DNA of 64,000 nt. It comes from Flavobacteriales bacterium ALC-1. Its GTDB lineage: Bacteria; Bacteroidota; Bacteroidia; Flavobacteriales; Flavobacteriaceae. Made by a program: the position numbers and the translations under genes. The notes under the pieces are model-generated. The model ran no database searches, had not been told where the DNA came from, and saw nothing but the letters and a program-made list of their open reading frames with translations. This document shows positions 45,865-56,058 of this stretch, piece by piece. Numbering within the stretch: position 1 is the first letter of the stretch; every line of letters starts with the position of its first letter. The stretch is taken from NCBI GenBank assembly GCA_000171875.1, contig ABHI01000001.1, forward strand, positions 248,001-312,000, given 5' to 3'.

Positions 45865-46507
45865 AGAAGGCCATAAAATCATATTTATTACGCTTGTAAT
45901 AGTCGTTGGTTCATTTTTTTTAATCGACGGATTAGTTACCAATGAATGGCTACGAAAAGGGCTAATGATTGCTGTTTTGGTATTCTTTATCTTAATTCTA
46001 CAGTTTTTTAGAAACCCAAAACGACATACTCATGCCAACGAAAAACAAGCTTTATCTCCAGTAGATGGTAAAGTGGTCGTTATAGAAGAGGTTTTAGAAA
46101 ATGAAGTTTTTAAAGATAAACGCATACAGGTATCTGTATTTATGTCACCACTAAACGTGCATGTAACACGATATCCAATAGGTGGAAACATAAGCTATAG
46201 TAAATATCATCCTGGAAAATATTTAGTAGCATGGCATCCTAAAGCTAGTGAAGAAAATGAGCGCACTACTGTTGTTGTAGAAAACGAAAGTTTTGGTAAA
46301 GTGCTATATCGTCAAATTGCAGGAGCGCTTGCAAAACGTATTGTTAATTATGCTACTCTAAATTCTAGAGCAACTCAAGGTGCAGATTCTGGGTTTATAA
46401 AATTTGGATCTAGAGTCGATCTGTTTTTACCTTTAGATGCGGATATTAAAGTAGAGCTCAATCAAAAAGTTCGAGGTGGTGAAAGCATCATCGCAGAAAT
46501 GAAATGA
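45854..46507 (+). CDS. psd: phosphatidylserine decarboxylase (short form)
   Basis: A 217-residue pyruvoyl enzyme that converts phosphatidylserine to phosphatidylethanolamine. Two membrane segments are at about 9-28 and 34-52. SPVDGKVVVIEE near residue 74 and SVFMSPLNVHVTRYP near 98 are family marks. Self-cleavage is expected between Gly185 and Ser186 (KFGSRVDLF), giving a pyruvoyl-capped alpha chain. It is the short PSD type without the long N-terminal domain. It overlaps cdsA by 11 bases and the ACBP gene by 4. Confidence 0.94.
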   Translation: MFHKEGHKIIFITLVIVVGSFFLIDGLVTNEWLRKGLMIAVLVFFILILQFFRNPKRHTHANEKQALSPVDGKVVVIEEVLENEVFKDKRIQVSVFMSPLNVHVTRYPIGGNISYSKYHPGKYLVAWHPKASEENERTTVVVENESFGKVLYRQIAGALAKRIVNYATLNSRATQGADSGFIKFGSRVDLFLPLDADIKVELNQKVRGGESIIAEMK

Positions 46508-46770
46508 CTTCTGAAGAATTAGACATAGAATTTAAAGCGGCTGTAGATCGTGTAAACGATCATACTGAACCCTTTCCTGCTGATTTTTTACTTCGTCTGT
46601 ATGCCTATTTTAAAAAAGCAACCAATGATTATGGCAGACCGAGTAGTCGTAAGCCAATTATAAATGCGTTTAAAACAAATGCCCTTTTTCAGGTACAAAA
46701 TATTAGTGAGGACGAAGCAAAACAAGAATATATAAATCTTGTTAATAATTACTTTTTGTATCGTAAGTAA
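46504..46770 (+). CDS. acyl-CoA-binding protein
   Basis: An 88-residue ACBP-type four-helix protein. LDIEFKAAVDRVND and LLRLYAYFKKATNDYG match helices 1 and 2, and SEDEAKQEYINLVNNYF helix 4. The usual KWDAW tryptophan stretch of eukaryotic ACBP is replaced by FKTNALFQ, so affinity may differ. ACBPs are uncommon in bacteria but recur in Bacteroidota. Position behind psd with an ATGA overlap suggests acyl-CoA handling for phospholipid synthesis. Its stop abuts the convergent next gene with no gap. Confidence 0.85.
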   Translation: MTSEELDIEFKAAVDRVNDHTEPFPADFLLRLYAYFKKATNDYGRPSSRKPIINAFKTNALFQVQNISEDEAKQEYINLVNNYFLYRK

Positions 46771-47682
46771 TTAATCCCTAATCAAAGGCATTGTAGAACA
46801 ACGTAATAAACCTTCTTGTTTAGCAATCTCTGCATAAGGCACTTCTTCTACCGTAAAACCATTGTCTCGTAACCAAGTATTTAATCTTGTGAAGTTTTGT
46901 TCAGAAATTATAACATCTTCAGAAATTGAAAATACATTACTATTCATATTATACATTTCTTCTTTTGTAATTTCGAATATATTTTCCTTCCCGAAAAAAT
47001 TCACTAACCACTCATATTCAGTTTCAACTAAAAAGCCATTTTTATGAAGTATAGCTTTATCTTTTCCAATAGGCTGAAAACAACAATCTAAGTGTAGTGC
47101 ATTTTCCTTTGGCTCTGTATTAGATTTACGCAATTCAAAAGACTTTACGGTTTTATTAGGAAATAGCTCTTGTATAGCTATTACAGCATCTGTATTAGTG
47201 CGAGCAGTAATATAATCTGGATAATCTTCACCAGAATATGTACCAATAAAAATATAATCATTCCATGGCATTACATCACCACCTTCTACATGACATTCTT
47301 CTGGTAAAACAATAACTTTGTCTTCATCAATCTGCTCAACAACATATTGAATCGCTTGGTACTCTCCTTCTCTATCTGGTAAGATATTAGCTTTAATGAG
47401 TTTATCTTCAATAACAAAAGCAATATCTCTAGAGAATATCTGATTATAATCTTTAATCGATTGAGGCCTGTAAACGGTAACATCGTACTTTTTAAAAACT
47501 TCTGCAACAGCATCCATTTCTTTAACCATATCGCTATCCTTTGGATACGTTCCTGCTTTTATATGCTCAATAGATTTAGGATCGTAAGCCTCTTCTATTG
47601 TTGGTACAGGACCATTGCTATTGGCTGTTCCTAAAATGACAGCTCTAAGCCTTGATGTTTCGTTTTGTATGTTTAATTTCAT
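46771..47682 (-). CDS. dimethylarginine dimethylaminohydrolase / arginine deiminase family protein
   Basis: A 303-residue enzyme of the guanidine-modifying superfamily. The N-terminus MKLNIQNETSRLRAVILG is typical. FSRDIAFVIEDKLI near residue 87, VEGGDVMPWNDYIFIG near 137 and HLDCCFQPIGKDKAIL near 205 are core motifs; the C-terminal LLRCSTMPLIRD carries the catalytic Cys. It hydrolyses or transfers an amidino group; dimethylarginine, arginine or citrulline are candidates. The start is the ATG after a stretch that would add nine unsupported residues. Confidence 0.83.
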   Translation of the reverse strand: MKLNIQNETSRLRAVILGTANSNGPVPTIEEAYDPKSIEHIKAGTYPKDSDMVKEMDAVAEVFKKYDVTVYRPQSIKDYNQIFSRDIAFVIEDKLIKANILPDREGEYQAIQYVVEQIDEDKVIVLPEECHVEGGDVMPWNDYIFIGTYSGEDYPDYITARTNTDAVIAIQELFPNKTVKSFELRKSNTEPKENALHLDCCFQPIGKDKAILHKNGFLVETEYEWLVNFFGKENIFEITKEEMYNMNSNVFSISEDVIISEQNFTRLNTWLRDNGFTVEEVPYAEIAKQEGLLRCSTMPLIRD

Positions 47683-47702
47683 AGGTTGAAAAATACAAAA
47701 AA

Positions 47703-47724
47703 GCCTCATAAAATTTTATGAAGC
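47703..47724 (-). terminator. terminator after gltA
   Basis: An imperfect hairpin GCCTCATAAAA / TTTTATGAAGC (loop tight, one mismatch) between the gltA stop and the next minus-strand gene, with T-rich flanks. Confidence 0.6.
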
Positions 47725-47746
47725 TCTTTTTATTTTATATTATGAA

Positions 47747-49033
47747 TTATCTTTTATCAATAGATTTAAAAGGTCTGTATGTTTCACCTGTATACAATTG
47801 TCTTGGGCGACCTATTGGCTCTTTACGCAAACGCATTTCTCTCCATTGCGCTATCCAACCTGGCAAACGACCTAAAGCAAACATTACAGTAAACATTTCA
47901 GTAGGAATACCCATAGCTCTATATATTATACCAGAATAGAAATCTACATTTGGATATAATTTTCTATCTACAAAATACTGATCCTCTAAGGCTTCTTTTT
48001 CTAAACCTTTAGCAATATCAAGTATTGGGTCTTCGACACCTAAATCTCCTAACACTTCATCAGCTGCAACTTTAATAATTTTAGCTCTTGGGTCAAAGTT
48101 TTTATAAACACGGTGACCAAAGCCCATTAAACGGAAAGGGTCACTTTTATCTTTAGCCTTAGCCATATATTTTTTAGTATCACCACCATCTTCTCTTATG
48201 GCTTCTAGCATTTCTAAAACCGCTTGGTTAGCTCCACCATGTAATGGTCCCCAAAGTGCAGAAATCCCAGCAGCAAGGGACACAAATAAACCTGCATGAG
48301 ATGAACCAGTAATTCTTACTGTAGATGTTGAACAGTTTTGCTCGTGGTCTGCATGTAATATTAATAATTTATCTAATGCATTAACTAAAATAGGGTTCTG
48401 CTCATAATCACTTGTTGGATTCTTAAACATCATCTTTAACACATTCTCTACGTAACCCAAACTATTATCACCATAGTCTAAAGGTAGGCCATGCTTTTTA
48501 CGCATTGCCCAAGCTACAAGAACAGGGAATTTCCCTAATATTCTAACAATAGCGTTATACATATCCTCATCAGAATTAACATCGACAGATGTAGGGTTAA
48601 ATGCGGTTAAAGCACTCGTTAGAGACGCTAAAACACCCATTGGATGAGCAGATTTAGGAAATGCATCTAAAATCTTCTTAATATCATCATCTACAATGGC
48701 ATGCGACTTTATATCCTCATGAAATTTATCTAGCTCTTCTTGATTAGGTAGCTCACCAAAAATCAATAAATAAGCGACTTCAAGAAAATCTGCTTTTTCA
48801 GCTAATTCTTCAATGGAGTAACCTCTGTAGCGTAAAATTCCTTTTTCACCATCTAAAAAAGTAATGGCACTTTCGCAACTTCCTGTATTTTTATAACCAG
48901 GATCAATAGTAATAACTCCACCTGTAGCACCTCTTAGTGCCTTAACATCTATTGCAACTTCATTTTCCGATCCAGTAATTAGAGGAAATTCGTATTTTTC
49001 TCCATTAATTTCTAGTGTAGCTTTATCTGACAT
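47747..49033 (-). CDS. gltA: citrate synthase (type II)
   Basis: A 428-residue enzyme that condenses acetyl-CoA and oxaloacetate into citrate. The active-site histidine segments are HADHEQNCSTSTVR and WGPLHGGANQAV, with GFGHRVYKNFDPRA carrying the third; an aspartate lies in the following helix region. The N-terminal beta-domain (ATLEINGEKYEFPLI) marks the hexameric type II form of Gram-negative bacteria. It lies in the conserved flavobacterial run with eno and carA. Confidence 0.96.
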   Translation of the reverse strand: MSDKATLEINGEKYEFPLITGSENEVAIDVKALRGATGGVITIDPGYKNTGSCESAITFLDGEKGILRYRGYSIEELAEKADFLEVAYLLIFGELPNQEELDKFHEDIKSHAIVDDDIKKILDAFPKSAHPMGVLASLTSALTAFNPTSVDVNSDEDMYNAIVRILGKFPVLVAWAMRKKHGLPLDYGDNSLGYVENVLKMMFKNPTSDYEQNPILVNALDKLLILHADHEQNCSTSTVRITGSSHAGLFVSLAAGISALWGPLHGGANQAVLEMLEAIREDGGDTKKYMAKAKDKSDPFRLMGFGHRVYKNFDPRAKIIKVAADEVLGDLGVEDPILDIAKGLEKEALEDQYFVDRKLYPNVDFYSGIIYRAMGIPTEMFTVMFALGRLPGWIAQWREMRLRKEPIGRPRQLYTGETYRPFKSIDKR

Positions 49034-49153
49034 ATGTTCTGTATGATTTTTTAATTTTTAAGGATTGTAAATTTACGAAATATCAAACGATTTCGGAAGT
49101 GTAATTACAATCGTTTTAACAATTACAGTATTATCTTTTTCTATAGAAAACGA

Positions 49154-49180
49154 AAGCGATTACTTTAAAAGTAATCGCTT
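49154..49180 (-). terminator. intrinsic terminator after eno
   Basis: A 12-bp perfect stem AAGCGATTACTT / AAGTAATCGCTT with a tight 3-base loop, 26 bases beyond the eno stop. It separates eno from gltA. Confidence 0.75.
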
Positions 49181-49206
49181 ATATAGTCGTATATATGTTT
49201 TTAAAC

Positions 49207-50514
<1,308 letters not shown>

Positions 50515-50531
50515 TTATTTAAAATGAAAGC

Positions 50532-50539
50532 CCAAATTT
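50532..50539 (-). promoter_or_regulatory. candidate -7 box (TAAATTTG) of eno
   Basis: TAnnTTTG match 32 bases before the ATG, after the carA terminator. No convincing -33 element. Confidence 0.4.
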
Positions 50540-50616
50540 ACAAAATAGTTAGGCTATATGATCTCTCTTATGTGCTGATTTATGTTATATGTAAACTATA
50601 ATGTTTTCGTAATTAA

Positions 50617-50652
50617 AAAAACGCAATAAAAGCTATGTTTTATTGCGTTTTT
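50617..50652 (-). terminator. intrinsic terminator after carA
   Basis: A perfect 15-bp stem AAAAACGCAATAAAA / TTTTATTGCGTTTTT with a 6-base loop and A/T tails on both sides, 5 bases beyond the carA stop codon. Confidence 0.82.
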
Positions 50653-50657
50653 GATAT

Positions 50658-51761
50658 TTAGTTGTTCTTAATATTCTCTATAAATTGATCAAATAAGTAT
50701 ACCGAATCATTTGGTCCAGGACTAGCCTCTGGATGGTACTGCACTGAGAAACAGTTTTTATCTTTAATCTTAATACCAGCAACAGTATTGTCATTTAGGT
50801 GTACATGTGTAATCTCTACGTTGGCATTGGCTTCCGTTTCTTCTCTATTAATGGCAAACCCATGGTTTTGAGAAGTAATTTCACCTTTACCAGTAACTAG
50901 ATTTTTTACAGGATGATTAATACCTCTATGTCCATTGTGCATTTTGTAAGTTGAAATGCCATTCGCTAATGCAATTACTTGATGTCCTAAACAAATACCA
51001 AATAAAGGTTTATTCTTAGCTATGATTTCTTTTGCTACTGCTTGTGCTTCTAATAAAGGTTCTGGGTCACCAGGTCCATTGGATAAGAAATAACCGTCTG
51101 GATTAAAGGCTTGTAATTCTTCGAACTTAGAATTGTATGGAAATACTTTTATGTAAGCATCGCGCTTTGCTAAATTTCTAAGAATGTTCTTTTTAATACC
51201 TATATCTAAAGCTGCAATTTTATGTGTAGCGTTTTCATCACCAAAATAATACGGTTCTTTAGTTGACACTTTCGACGCCAATTCTAAACCATTCATTTCT
51301 GGTTGGTCAGCCAATTGTTTCTTTAAACCTTCAACATTATCAACCTCTGTAGAAATAACAGCATTCATTGCTCCGTTATCTCTTATGTAGCTTACTAATG
51401 CTCTAGTATCTACATCTGCAATGGCAAGTGTATTATGTTTTTCAAAGAAATCCTCTAAAGAACTATCCGCAGCAGGTCTTGAATATTCGAAACTAAAGTT
51501 CTTACAGATTAATCCGGCTATTTTAATACCATCAGATTCTACTTCATCTTCTTTTGTCCCATAGTTTCCTATGTGCGCATTGGTAGTTACCATTAACTGA
51601 CCATAATACGAAGGGTCAGTAAATATTTCTTGATAACCAGTAGTACCAGTATTAAAACATACTTCACCAAATGCTGAGCCTTCTTTGCCTATAGATTTAC
51701 CATGGAAAATTGTTCCATCTGCTAATAGAATAAGGGCCTTTTTTCTTTGTTTGTATTTCAT
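50658..51761 (-). CDS. carA: carbamoyl-phosphate synthase small subunit
   Basis: A 367-residue glutaminase subunit that supplies ammonia to CarB for carbamoyl phosphate (arginine and pyrimidine synthesis). The C-terminal class I amidotransferase triad is visible: FGICLGHQ with the nucleophile Cys, and HPEASPGP with His and Glu. The N-terminal CPSase domain has GTTGYQEIFTDPSY near residue 39. carB is not in the window. It begins 26 bases after the secreted-protein gene upstream and could share its transcript. Confidence 0.96.
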   Translation of the reverse strand: MKYKQRKKALILLADGTIFHGKSIGKEGSAFGEVCFNTGTTGYQEIFTDPSYYGQLMVTTNAHIGNYGTKEDEVESDGIKIAGLICKNFSFEYSRPAADSSLEDFFEKHNTLAIADVDTRALVSYIRDNGAMNAVISTEVDNVEGLKKQLADQPEMNGLELASKVSTKEPYYFGDENATHKIAALDIGIKKNILRNLAKRDAYIKVFPYNSKFEELQAFNPDGYFLSNGPGDPEPLLEAQAVAKEIIAKNKPLFGICLGHQVIALANGISTYKMHNGHRGINHPVKNLVTGKGEITSQNHGFAINREETEANANVEITHVHLNDNTVAGIKIKDKNCFSVQYHPEASPGPNDSVYLFDQFIENIKNN

Positions 51762-51787
51762 TGTATATATGCTATCTCGTTTTAAGT

Positions 51788-52435
51788 CTATAATGAATTA
51801 TAATATGCTAATATCTTTTTTAAATCTTTATCCTTTTTAATTGATAAGTCATTTTCTTTAATGAACTTTTTTATAACGCTCACTTTTTCTTTTTCACAAA
51901 GCTTTAATATATTCTTTTTACTTAGCTTCAATTCTTTGAGATTCTCCTTTTCTTTAAGAAAGTATTTACTTTTTATAACATACTTATCTTCCGTAATTTT
52001 AGATTTTGATATTGGATCTATAGATCCTTTTTGCAGATTTAAATAATAAGCTTTGTACATGTTCAACTTCCCCTTAGAAAGGTTTTCGTAATACTTATCA
52101 TTAATTATCTCGAATGATTTAGAATTGAACTGAACAGATTTAACTTTAGTCTTATCAAATGTAAATAAACTGTCTTCAGCTATTTTTATAATAAAAGTAT
52201 TTAACTTAACATTAAAATTTATGAAGTCTGGCTTATAGGTTTTATTATCATTCGTATAAACTACTGCATCTGTAACCCAATCATCACTTAACAGGAAAGA
52301 ACCCGAAATGGCATTTTCACCTAAATCTTTACTCGCAATAAAACCCGATTCACTTACTATACTAGTTGCAGGAAGGTTTTGCGCATTCATCAAATATACA
52401 TTCAATAATAGTAGAAATGTGATAAAGTGTTTCAT
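51788..52435 (-). CDS. secreted protein of unknown function
   Basis: A 215-residue protein with a signal peptide (MKHFITFLLLLNVYLMNAQ, cleavage after NAQ). The mature part has strand-rich segments (SGSFLLSDDWVTDAVVYTNDNKTY) and a helical, lysine-rich C-terminus. I do not recognise a family. It lies between the rplQ terminator and carA on the same strand. The start is the ATG before the signal peptide. Confidence 0.65.
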   Translation of the reverse strand: MKHFITFLLLLNVYLMNAQNLPATSIVSESGFIASKDLGENAISGSFLLSDDWVTDAVVYTNDNKTYKPDFINFNVKLNTFIIKIAEDSLFTFDKTKVKSVQFNSKSFEIINDKYYENLSKGKLNMYKAYYLNLQKGSIDPISKSKITEDKYVIKSKYFLKEKENLKELKLSKKNILKLCEKEKVSVIKKFIKENDLSIKKDKDLKKILAYYNSL

Positions 52436-52465
52436 AATTTTCGTTTTACAAAATTCCAAAAAAAA

Positions 52466-52490
52466 AGGATAAACTGAAACAGTCTATCCT
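52466..52490 (-). terminator. terminator at the end of the ribosomal cluster
   Basis: A stem AGGATAAACTG / CAGTCTATCCT (one mismatch) with a 3-base loop and long A/T runs, 29 bases beyond the rplQ stop. It marks the end of the rpsD-rpoA-rplQ unit. Confidence 0.7.
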
Positions 52491-52518
52491 TTATATTTAT
52501 TAATGCTTATTAACATTT

Positions 52519-52989
52519 CTATTCTTCTTCGTTAGTAGCTTTAGTCTCTACTGGTGGAGTTGTTGTGGCTTTCTTACCACCTCTTCTACTTCTACGCGTT
52601 TTCTTCTCTGGTCTTCCAGCAGTATATAGTTCGTTGTAATCAACTAACTCTATCATTGCCATATCAGCGTTATCACCAAGTCTGTTTCCTAATTTGATAA
52701 TACGTGTATATCCACCTGGACGATCAGCTACTTTAGCAGCTACATCTCTAAACAATTCTGTAACAGCATCTTTCTGTCTAAGTTTAGACATAACAACACG
52801 TCTATTATGCGTAGTATCTGTTTTAGATTTTGTAATCATTGGTTCTACAAATTGCTTCAAAGCTTTTGCTTTAGCAACAGTTGTGTTAATACGTTTGTGC
52901 TCAATTAAAGAACAAGCCATGTTAGCCAACATTGCTTTTCTGTGTGCAGTTTGTCTTCCTAAGTGATTGAATTTTTTTCCGTGTCTCAT
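52519..52989 (-). CDS. rplQ: 50S ribosomal protein L17
   Basis: A 156-residue L17. The body ([51 protein letters not shown]) is standard. A C-terminal extension of about 30 residues, basic and then acidic ([12 protein letters not shown]...TNEEE), is longer than in E. coli (127 residues in all). Last gene of the cluster. Confidence 0.96.
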   Translation of the reverse strand: MRHGKKFNHLGRQTAHRKAMLANMACSLIEHKRINTTVAKAKALKQFVEPMITKSKTDTTHNRRVVMSKLRQKDAVTELFRDVAAKVADRPGGYTRIIKLGNRLGDNADMAMIELVDYNELYTAGRPEKKTRRSRRGGKKATTTPPVETKATNEEE

Positions 52990-53062
52990 GACTTTTGTTT
53001 TATCATCTTGCTACCAAACTCTTTTTTGAGGAGCAAAATATGATTAATAATAATTACGTTAA

Positions 53063-54055
53063 TTAGTCTTTATCTAATTTATATTTACTTAAATCCATTC
53101 CGAAGTTAAGCCCCTTAACGTTCACTAATTCTTCTAGCTCAGTTAAAGACTTCTTACCGAAGTTTCTGAATTTCATTAAATCATTTTTATTGAATGATAC
53201 TAAGTCACCTAAAGTATCTACTTCTGCTGCTTTTAAACAGTTTAATGCACGTACAGAAAGATCCATATCAACTAACTTAGTTTTCAATAGTTGCCTCATG
53301 TGAAGTGATTCTTCATCATAAGTTTCAGTCTGTGCAATTTCATCAGCTTCAAGAGTGATACGCTCATCAGAGAATAACATGAAGTGGTGAATTAATATTT
53401 TAGCCGCTTCAGTTAAAGCATCTTTTGGATTAATTGATCCATCTGTTTGAATTTCGAAAACTAATTTTTCGTAATCCGTCTTTTGCTCAACACGGAAGTT
53501 TTCAATACTATATTTTACATTCTTTATTGGAGTGTAAATTGAATCTGTAAAGATAGTTCCGATTGGTGCAGAAGCTTTTTTATTTTCTTCAGCAGGAACA
53601 TATCCTCTACCTTTTTCGATAGTAAGCTCCATATTGATGTTTACTTTAGGATCTAAGTTACAGATGACTAAGTCTGTATTTAATACTTGGAAACCAGAAA
53701 TAAACTTCTGAAAATCACCAGCTGTAATTTGCTCTTGTCCTGAAATAGAAATTGTAACAGTTTCGTTATCAACTTCATCTATTTGACGCTTAAAATTAAC
53801 TTGCTTTAAGTTCAAAATCATTTCAGTTACATCTTCAACTACACCTGAAATTGTAGAAAACTCATGATCTACACCTTCTATTCTAACTGAAGTGATTGCG
53901 AAACCTTCTAAAGAAGATAATAATACTCTTCGTAAAGCATTACCTACTGTTAATCCGTATCCTGGTTCTAAAGGTCTGAATTCAAACTTACCTTCAAAAT
54001 CAGTAGAATCAATCATGATTACTTTATCTGGTTTCTGAAAATTTAATATTGCCAT
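53063..54055 (-). CDS. rpoA: RNA polymerase alpha subunit
   Basis: A 330-residue alpha subunit: N-terminal dimerisation domain ([48 protein letters not shown]) and C-terminal promoter/activator-binding domain from about 250 ([35 protein letters not shown]). It lies between rpsD and rplQ as in most bacteria. Confidence 0.97.
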   Translation of the reverse strand: MAILNFQKPDKVIMIDSTDFEGKFEFRPLEPGYGLTVGNALRRVLLSSLEGFAITSVRIEGVDHEFSTISGVVEDVTEMILNLKQVNFKRQIDEVDNETVTISISGQEQITAGDFQKFISGFQVLNTDLVICNLDPKVNINMELTIEKGRGYVPAEENKKASAPIGTIFTDSIYTPIKNVKYSIENFRVEQKTDYEKLVFEIQTDGSINPKDALTEAAKILIHHFMLFSDERITLEADEIAQTETYDEESLHMRQLLKTKLVDMDLSVRALNCLKAAEVDTLGDLVSFNKNDLMKFRNFGKKSLTELEELVNVKGLNFGMDLSKYKLDKD

Positions 54056-54148
54056 ATTGTCTTCGTTTTAATTGTTATTTAGTTGCGCGATTTATAAGTT
54101 TGAAGACCACAAATAAATCCTTTGGCTAAATACCAATGTGATTAATTA

Positions 54149-54754
54149 TTATTTAGAGTAAAGTTCAACGATAAATTGTTCGTTGATTTGTTCTGGAATT
54201 TGAATTCTCGCAGGTACAGAAACATATGTTCCTTCCATTGTATCATTGTTCCAAGTTATCCATTCGTAAACATTGCTAGAATTAGCTAATGAATTTGTAA
54301 TAGCTTCTAATGATTTAGATTTTTCTCTTACACCTACAACGTCACCAGCTTTTAATTGGTAAGAAGGTACATTTACCTTTTCACCATTTACTGTAATGTG
54401 TCTGTGAGATACTAATTGCCTAGCACCACTTCTTGTTGGAGATACACCCATTCTGAAAACCACGTTATCTAAACGAGATTCACATAATTGAAGTAATACC
54501 TCACCTGTAATACCTTGAGCAGCAGTTGCTCTTTTAAACATATTTCTGAATTGCTTTTCTAAAACACCGTAAGTGTATTTAGCTTTTTGCTTTTCCATTA
54601 ATTGGATAGCGTATTCAGATTTTTTACCTCTTCTCTTGTTAGCTCCATGCTGTCCAGGAGGGTAATTTCTTTTTTCGAAGGCTTTATCGTCTCCGAAGAT
54701 AGCTTGACCAAATTTTCGAGCTATTTTAGTTTTAGGACCAGTATATCTTGCCAT
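54149..54754 (-). CDS. rpsD: 30S ribosomal protein S4
   Basis: A 201-residue primary 16S rRNA-binding protein with the S4 domain near residues 91-155 ([33 protein letters not shown]). The N-terminal zinc cysteines of some S4 proteins are missing, so this is the zinc-free type. In E. coli S4 represses the alpha operon through its leader; here a ~100-base leader and a separate promoter precede rpsD. Confidence 0.96.
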   Translation of the reverse strand: MARYTGPKTKIARKFGQAIFGDDKAFEKRNYPPGQHGANKRRGKKSEYAIQLMEKQKAKYTYGVLEKQFRNMFKRATAAQGITGEVLLQLCESRLDNVVFRMGVSPTRSGARQLVSHRHITVNGEKVNVPSYQLKAGDVVGVREKSKSLEAITNSLANSSNVYEWITWNNDTMEGTYVSVPARIQIPEQINEQFIVELYSK

Positions 54755-54855
54755 TTTTAATTTGTTTAGAGAGTGATTATAAAATTAAGGTCTTAATCTT
54801 ATCCTTCTATAACCGTTTGCCTCTCGTTGATACTTGTTTATTATTTTTCAGTTTG

Positions 54856-54883
54856 CAAATTTACATATAAAAATTAATATCAA
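54856..54883 (-). promoter_or_regulatory. internal promoter of rpsD-rpoA-rplQ (TTG-N17-TAAATTTG)
   Basis: Reading the minus strand, TTG (54881-54883) and TAAATTTG (54856-54863) are 17 bases apart, within the accepted spacing for Bacteroidota promoters. The TTG lies inside the 3' arm of the rpsK terminator hairpin. A leader of about 95 bases would follow before rpsD. Confidence 0.55.
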
Positions 54884-54906
54884 CTGCATAAAACAGTTGA
54901 TATTAA
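54874..54906 (-). terminator. terminator between rpsK and rpsD
   Basis: A perfect 13-bp inverted repeat TTAATATCAACTG / CAGTTGATATTAA with a 7-base loop, 16 bases beyond the rpsK stop, followed on the minus strand by TTTTTAT. It would end all or part of the upstream transcripts inside the ribosomal cluster. Confidence 0.7.
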
Positions 54907-54922
54907 ATTCTATGTGTATAAA

Positions 54923-55306
54923 TTATACTCTACGTCTTTTTGGTGGACGACAACCATTATGTGGCTGTGGAGTAACATCAATGATTTCTGATACTTCGAT
55001 ACCAGCATTGTGTATAGATCTAATAGCAGATTCTCTACCATTACCAGGACCTTTTACGTATACTTTTACTTTCTTTAATCCAGCTTCTTTAGCAACACCT
55101 GCAGCATCTTCTGCAGCTAATTGCGCAGCATAAGGAGTATTCTTTTTAGAACCTCTAAAGCCCATTTTACCAGCTGATGACCAAGAAATTACGTCACCTT
55201 TTTTATTTGTTAAAGAAATGATGATGTTGTTGAAAGATGCAGTGATATGTGCTTCTCCGATTGCATCAACAATTACTTTACGTTTTTTTGTACTTGACTT
55301 TGCCAT
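54923..55306 (-). CDS. rpsK: 30S ribosomal protein S11
   Basis: A 127-residue platform protein that helps to shape the mRNA exit region. [36 protein letters not shown] and [13 protein letters not shown] at the C-terminus are standard. It is followed by a hairpin and a new promoter, and separated from rpsM by a repeat-bearing spacer. Confidence 0.96.
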   Translation of the reverse strand: MAKSSTKKRKVIVDAIGEAHITASFNNIIISLTNKKGDVISWSSAGKMGFRGSKKNTPYAAQLAAEDAAGVAKEAGLKKVKVYVKGPGNGRESAIRSIHNAGIEVSEIIDVTPQPHNGCRPPKRRRV

Positions 55307-55324
55307 GTTTTTTAGTTTCTAGTT

Positions 55325-55381
55325 GTTAGCTTTTAGTTGTTAGAATCCTAAACCTTTCGATTTCGAACAGATTCATCTAAC
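55325..55381 (-). repeat. 57-bp perfect repeat, copy 1 (rpsM-rpsK spacer)
   Basis: Begins GTTAGCTTTTAGTTGTTAGA and ends ATTCATCTAAC (plus-strand reading). It is identical to 55807-55863, and the flanks are also alike (TTTTTAGTTTnTAG on one side, TACTAATGACT on the other). Contains GTTAG direct repeats and a TTCGATTTCGAA stretch. Confidence 0.85.
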
Positions 55382-55413
55382 GTCTCATTACTAATGACTA
55401 ATGTCTTTAATTA

Positions 55414-55788
55414 TTATTTAGTTACTTTTTTCTTGTTAGCAACAGTTTTTCTTCTACCTTTTCTTGTACGAGAGTTATTCTTAGTACGTTGCCCTCTTAA
55501 TGGAAGACCAACTCTATGACGAATACCTCTATAACATCCAATATCCATTAATCGCTTAATGTTCATTTGTGTTTCAGAACGTAATTCACCTTCGATTTTA
55601 AAAGTACCAACGGCTTCACGGATAGCTCCGATCTCGTCGTCAGACCAATCTTGTACTTTAGTGCTTTCGTCAACTTTAGCAGTAGCTAAAATTTCTTTTG
55701 CTCTACTTCTACCTACTCCGTAGATATAAGTTAAAGAGATAACTCCTCTTTTGTTTTTTGGTATGTCTACACCTGCAATTCTTGCCAT
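55414..55788 (-). CDS. rpsM: 30S ribosomal protein S13
   Basis: A 124-residue head protein that contacts tRNA and the B1 bridge to the large subunit. [47 protein letters not shown] and the basic tail [11 protein letters not shown] are typical. It is the only gene bracketed by both copies of the 57-bp repeat. Confidence 0.96.
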   Translation of the reverse strand: MARIAGVDIPKNKRGVISLTYIYGVGRSRAKEILATAKVDESTKVQDWSDDEIGAIREAVGTFKIEGELRSETQMNIKRLMDIGCYRGIRHRVGLPLRGQRTKNNSRTRKGRRKTVANKKKVTK

Positions 55789-55806
55789 ATTTTTTAGTTT
55801 TTAGCT

Positions 55807-55863
55807 GTTAGCTTTTAGTTGTTAGAATCCTAAACCTTTCGATTTCGAACAGATTCATCTAAC
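55807..55863 (-). repeat. 57-bp perfect repeat, copy 2 (rpmJ-rpsM spacer)
   Basis: Identical to 55325-55381. Both copies stand in the same orientation about 19 bases upstream of the start codon of the next ribosomal gene (rpsM for this copy, rpsK for copy 1). Confidence 0.85.
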
Positions 55864-55888
55864 TACTATTTACTAATGACTTTTCTTT

Positions 55889-56005
55889 TTATCCTTGTCT
55901 TTGTTTGAATCTAGGATTCTTTTTGTTAATGACGTAAAGTCTACCTTTTCTGCGCACTAATTTACAGTCTGCGCTTCTTTTCTTTACTGATGCTCTTACT
56001 TTCAT
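55889..56005 (-). CDS. rpmJ: 50S ribosomal protein L36, zinc-free form
   Basis: A 38-residue protein, [20 protein letters not shown] onward, ending NPRFKQRQG. Of the four zinc ligands of the classical form (Cys11, Cys14, Cys27, His33) only Cys14 remains; the others are Ser, Asn and Phe, so it should not bind zinc. It is one residue longer than the common 37-residue L36. Located between infA and rpsM as usual. Confidence 0.93.
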   Translation of the reverse strand: MKVRASVKKRSADCKLVRRKGRLYVINKKNPRFKQRQG

Positions 56006-56058
56006 CTTGTATTTTTATTTACAACTATTGTAAAATGGAACCTTTCGGTTTCATCGTA

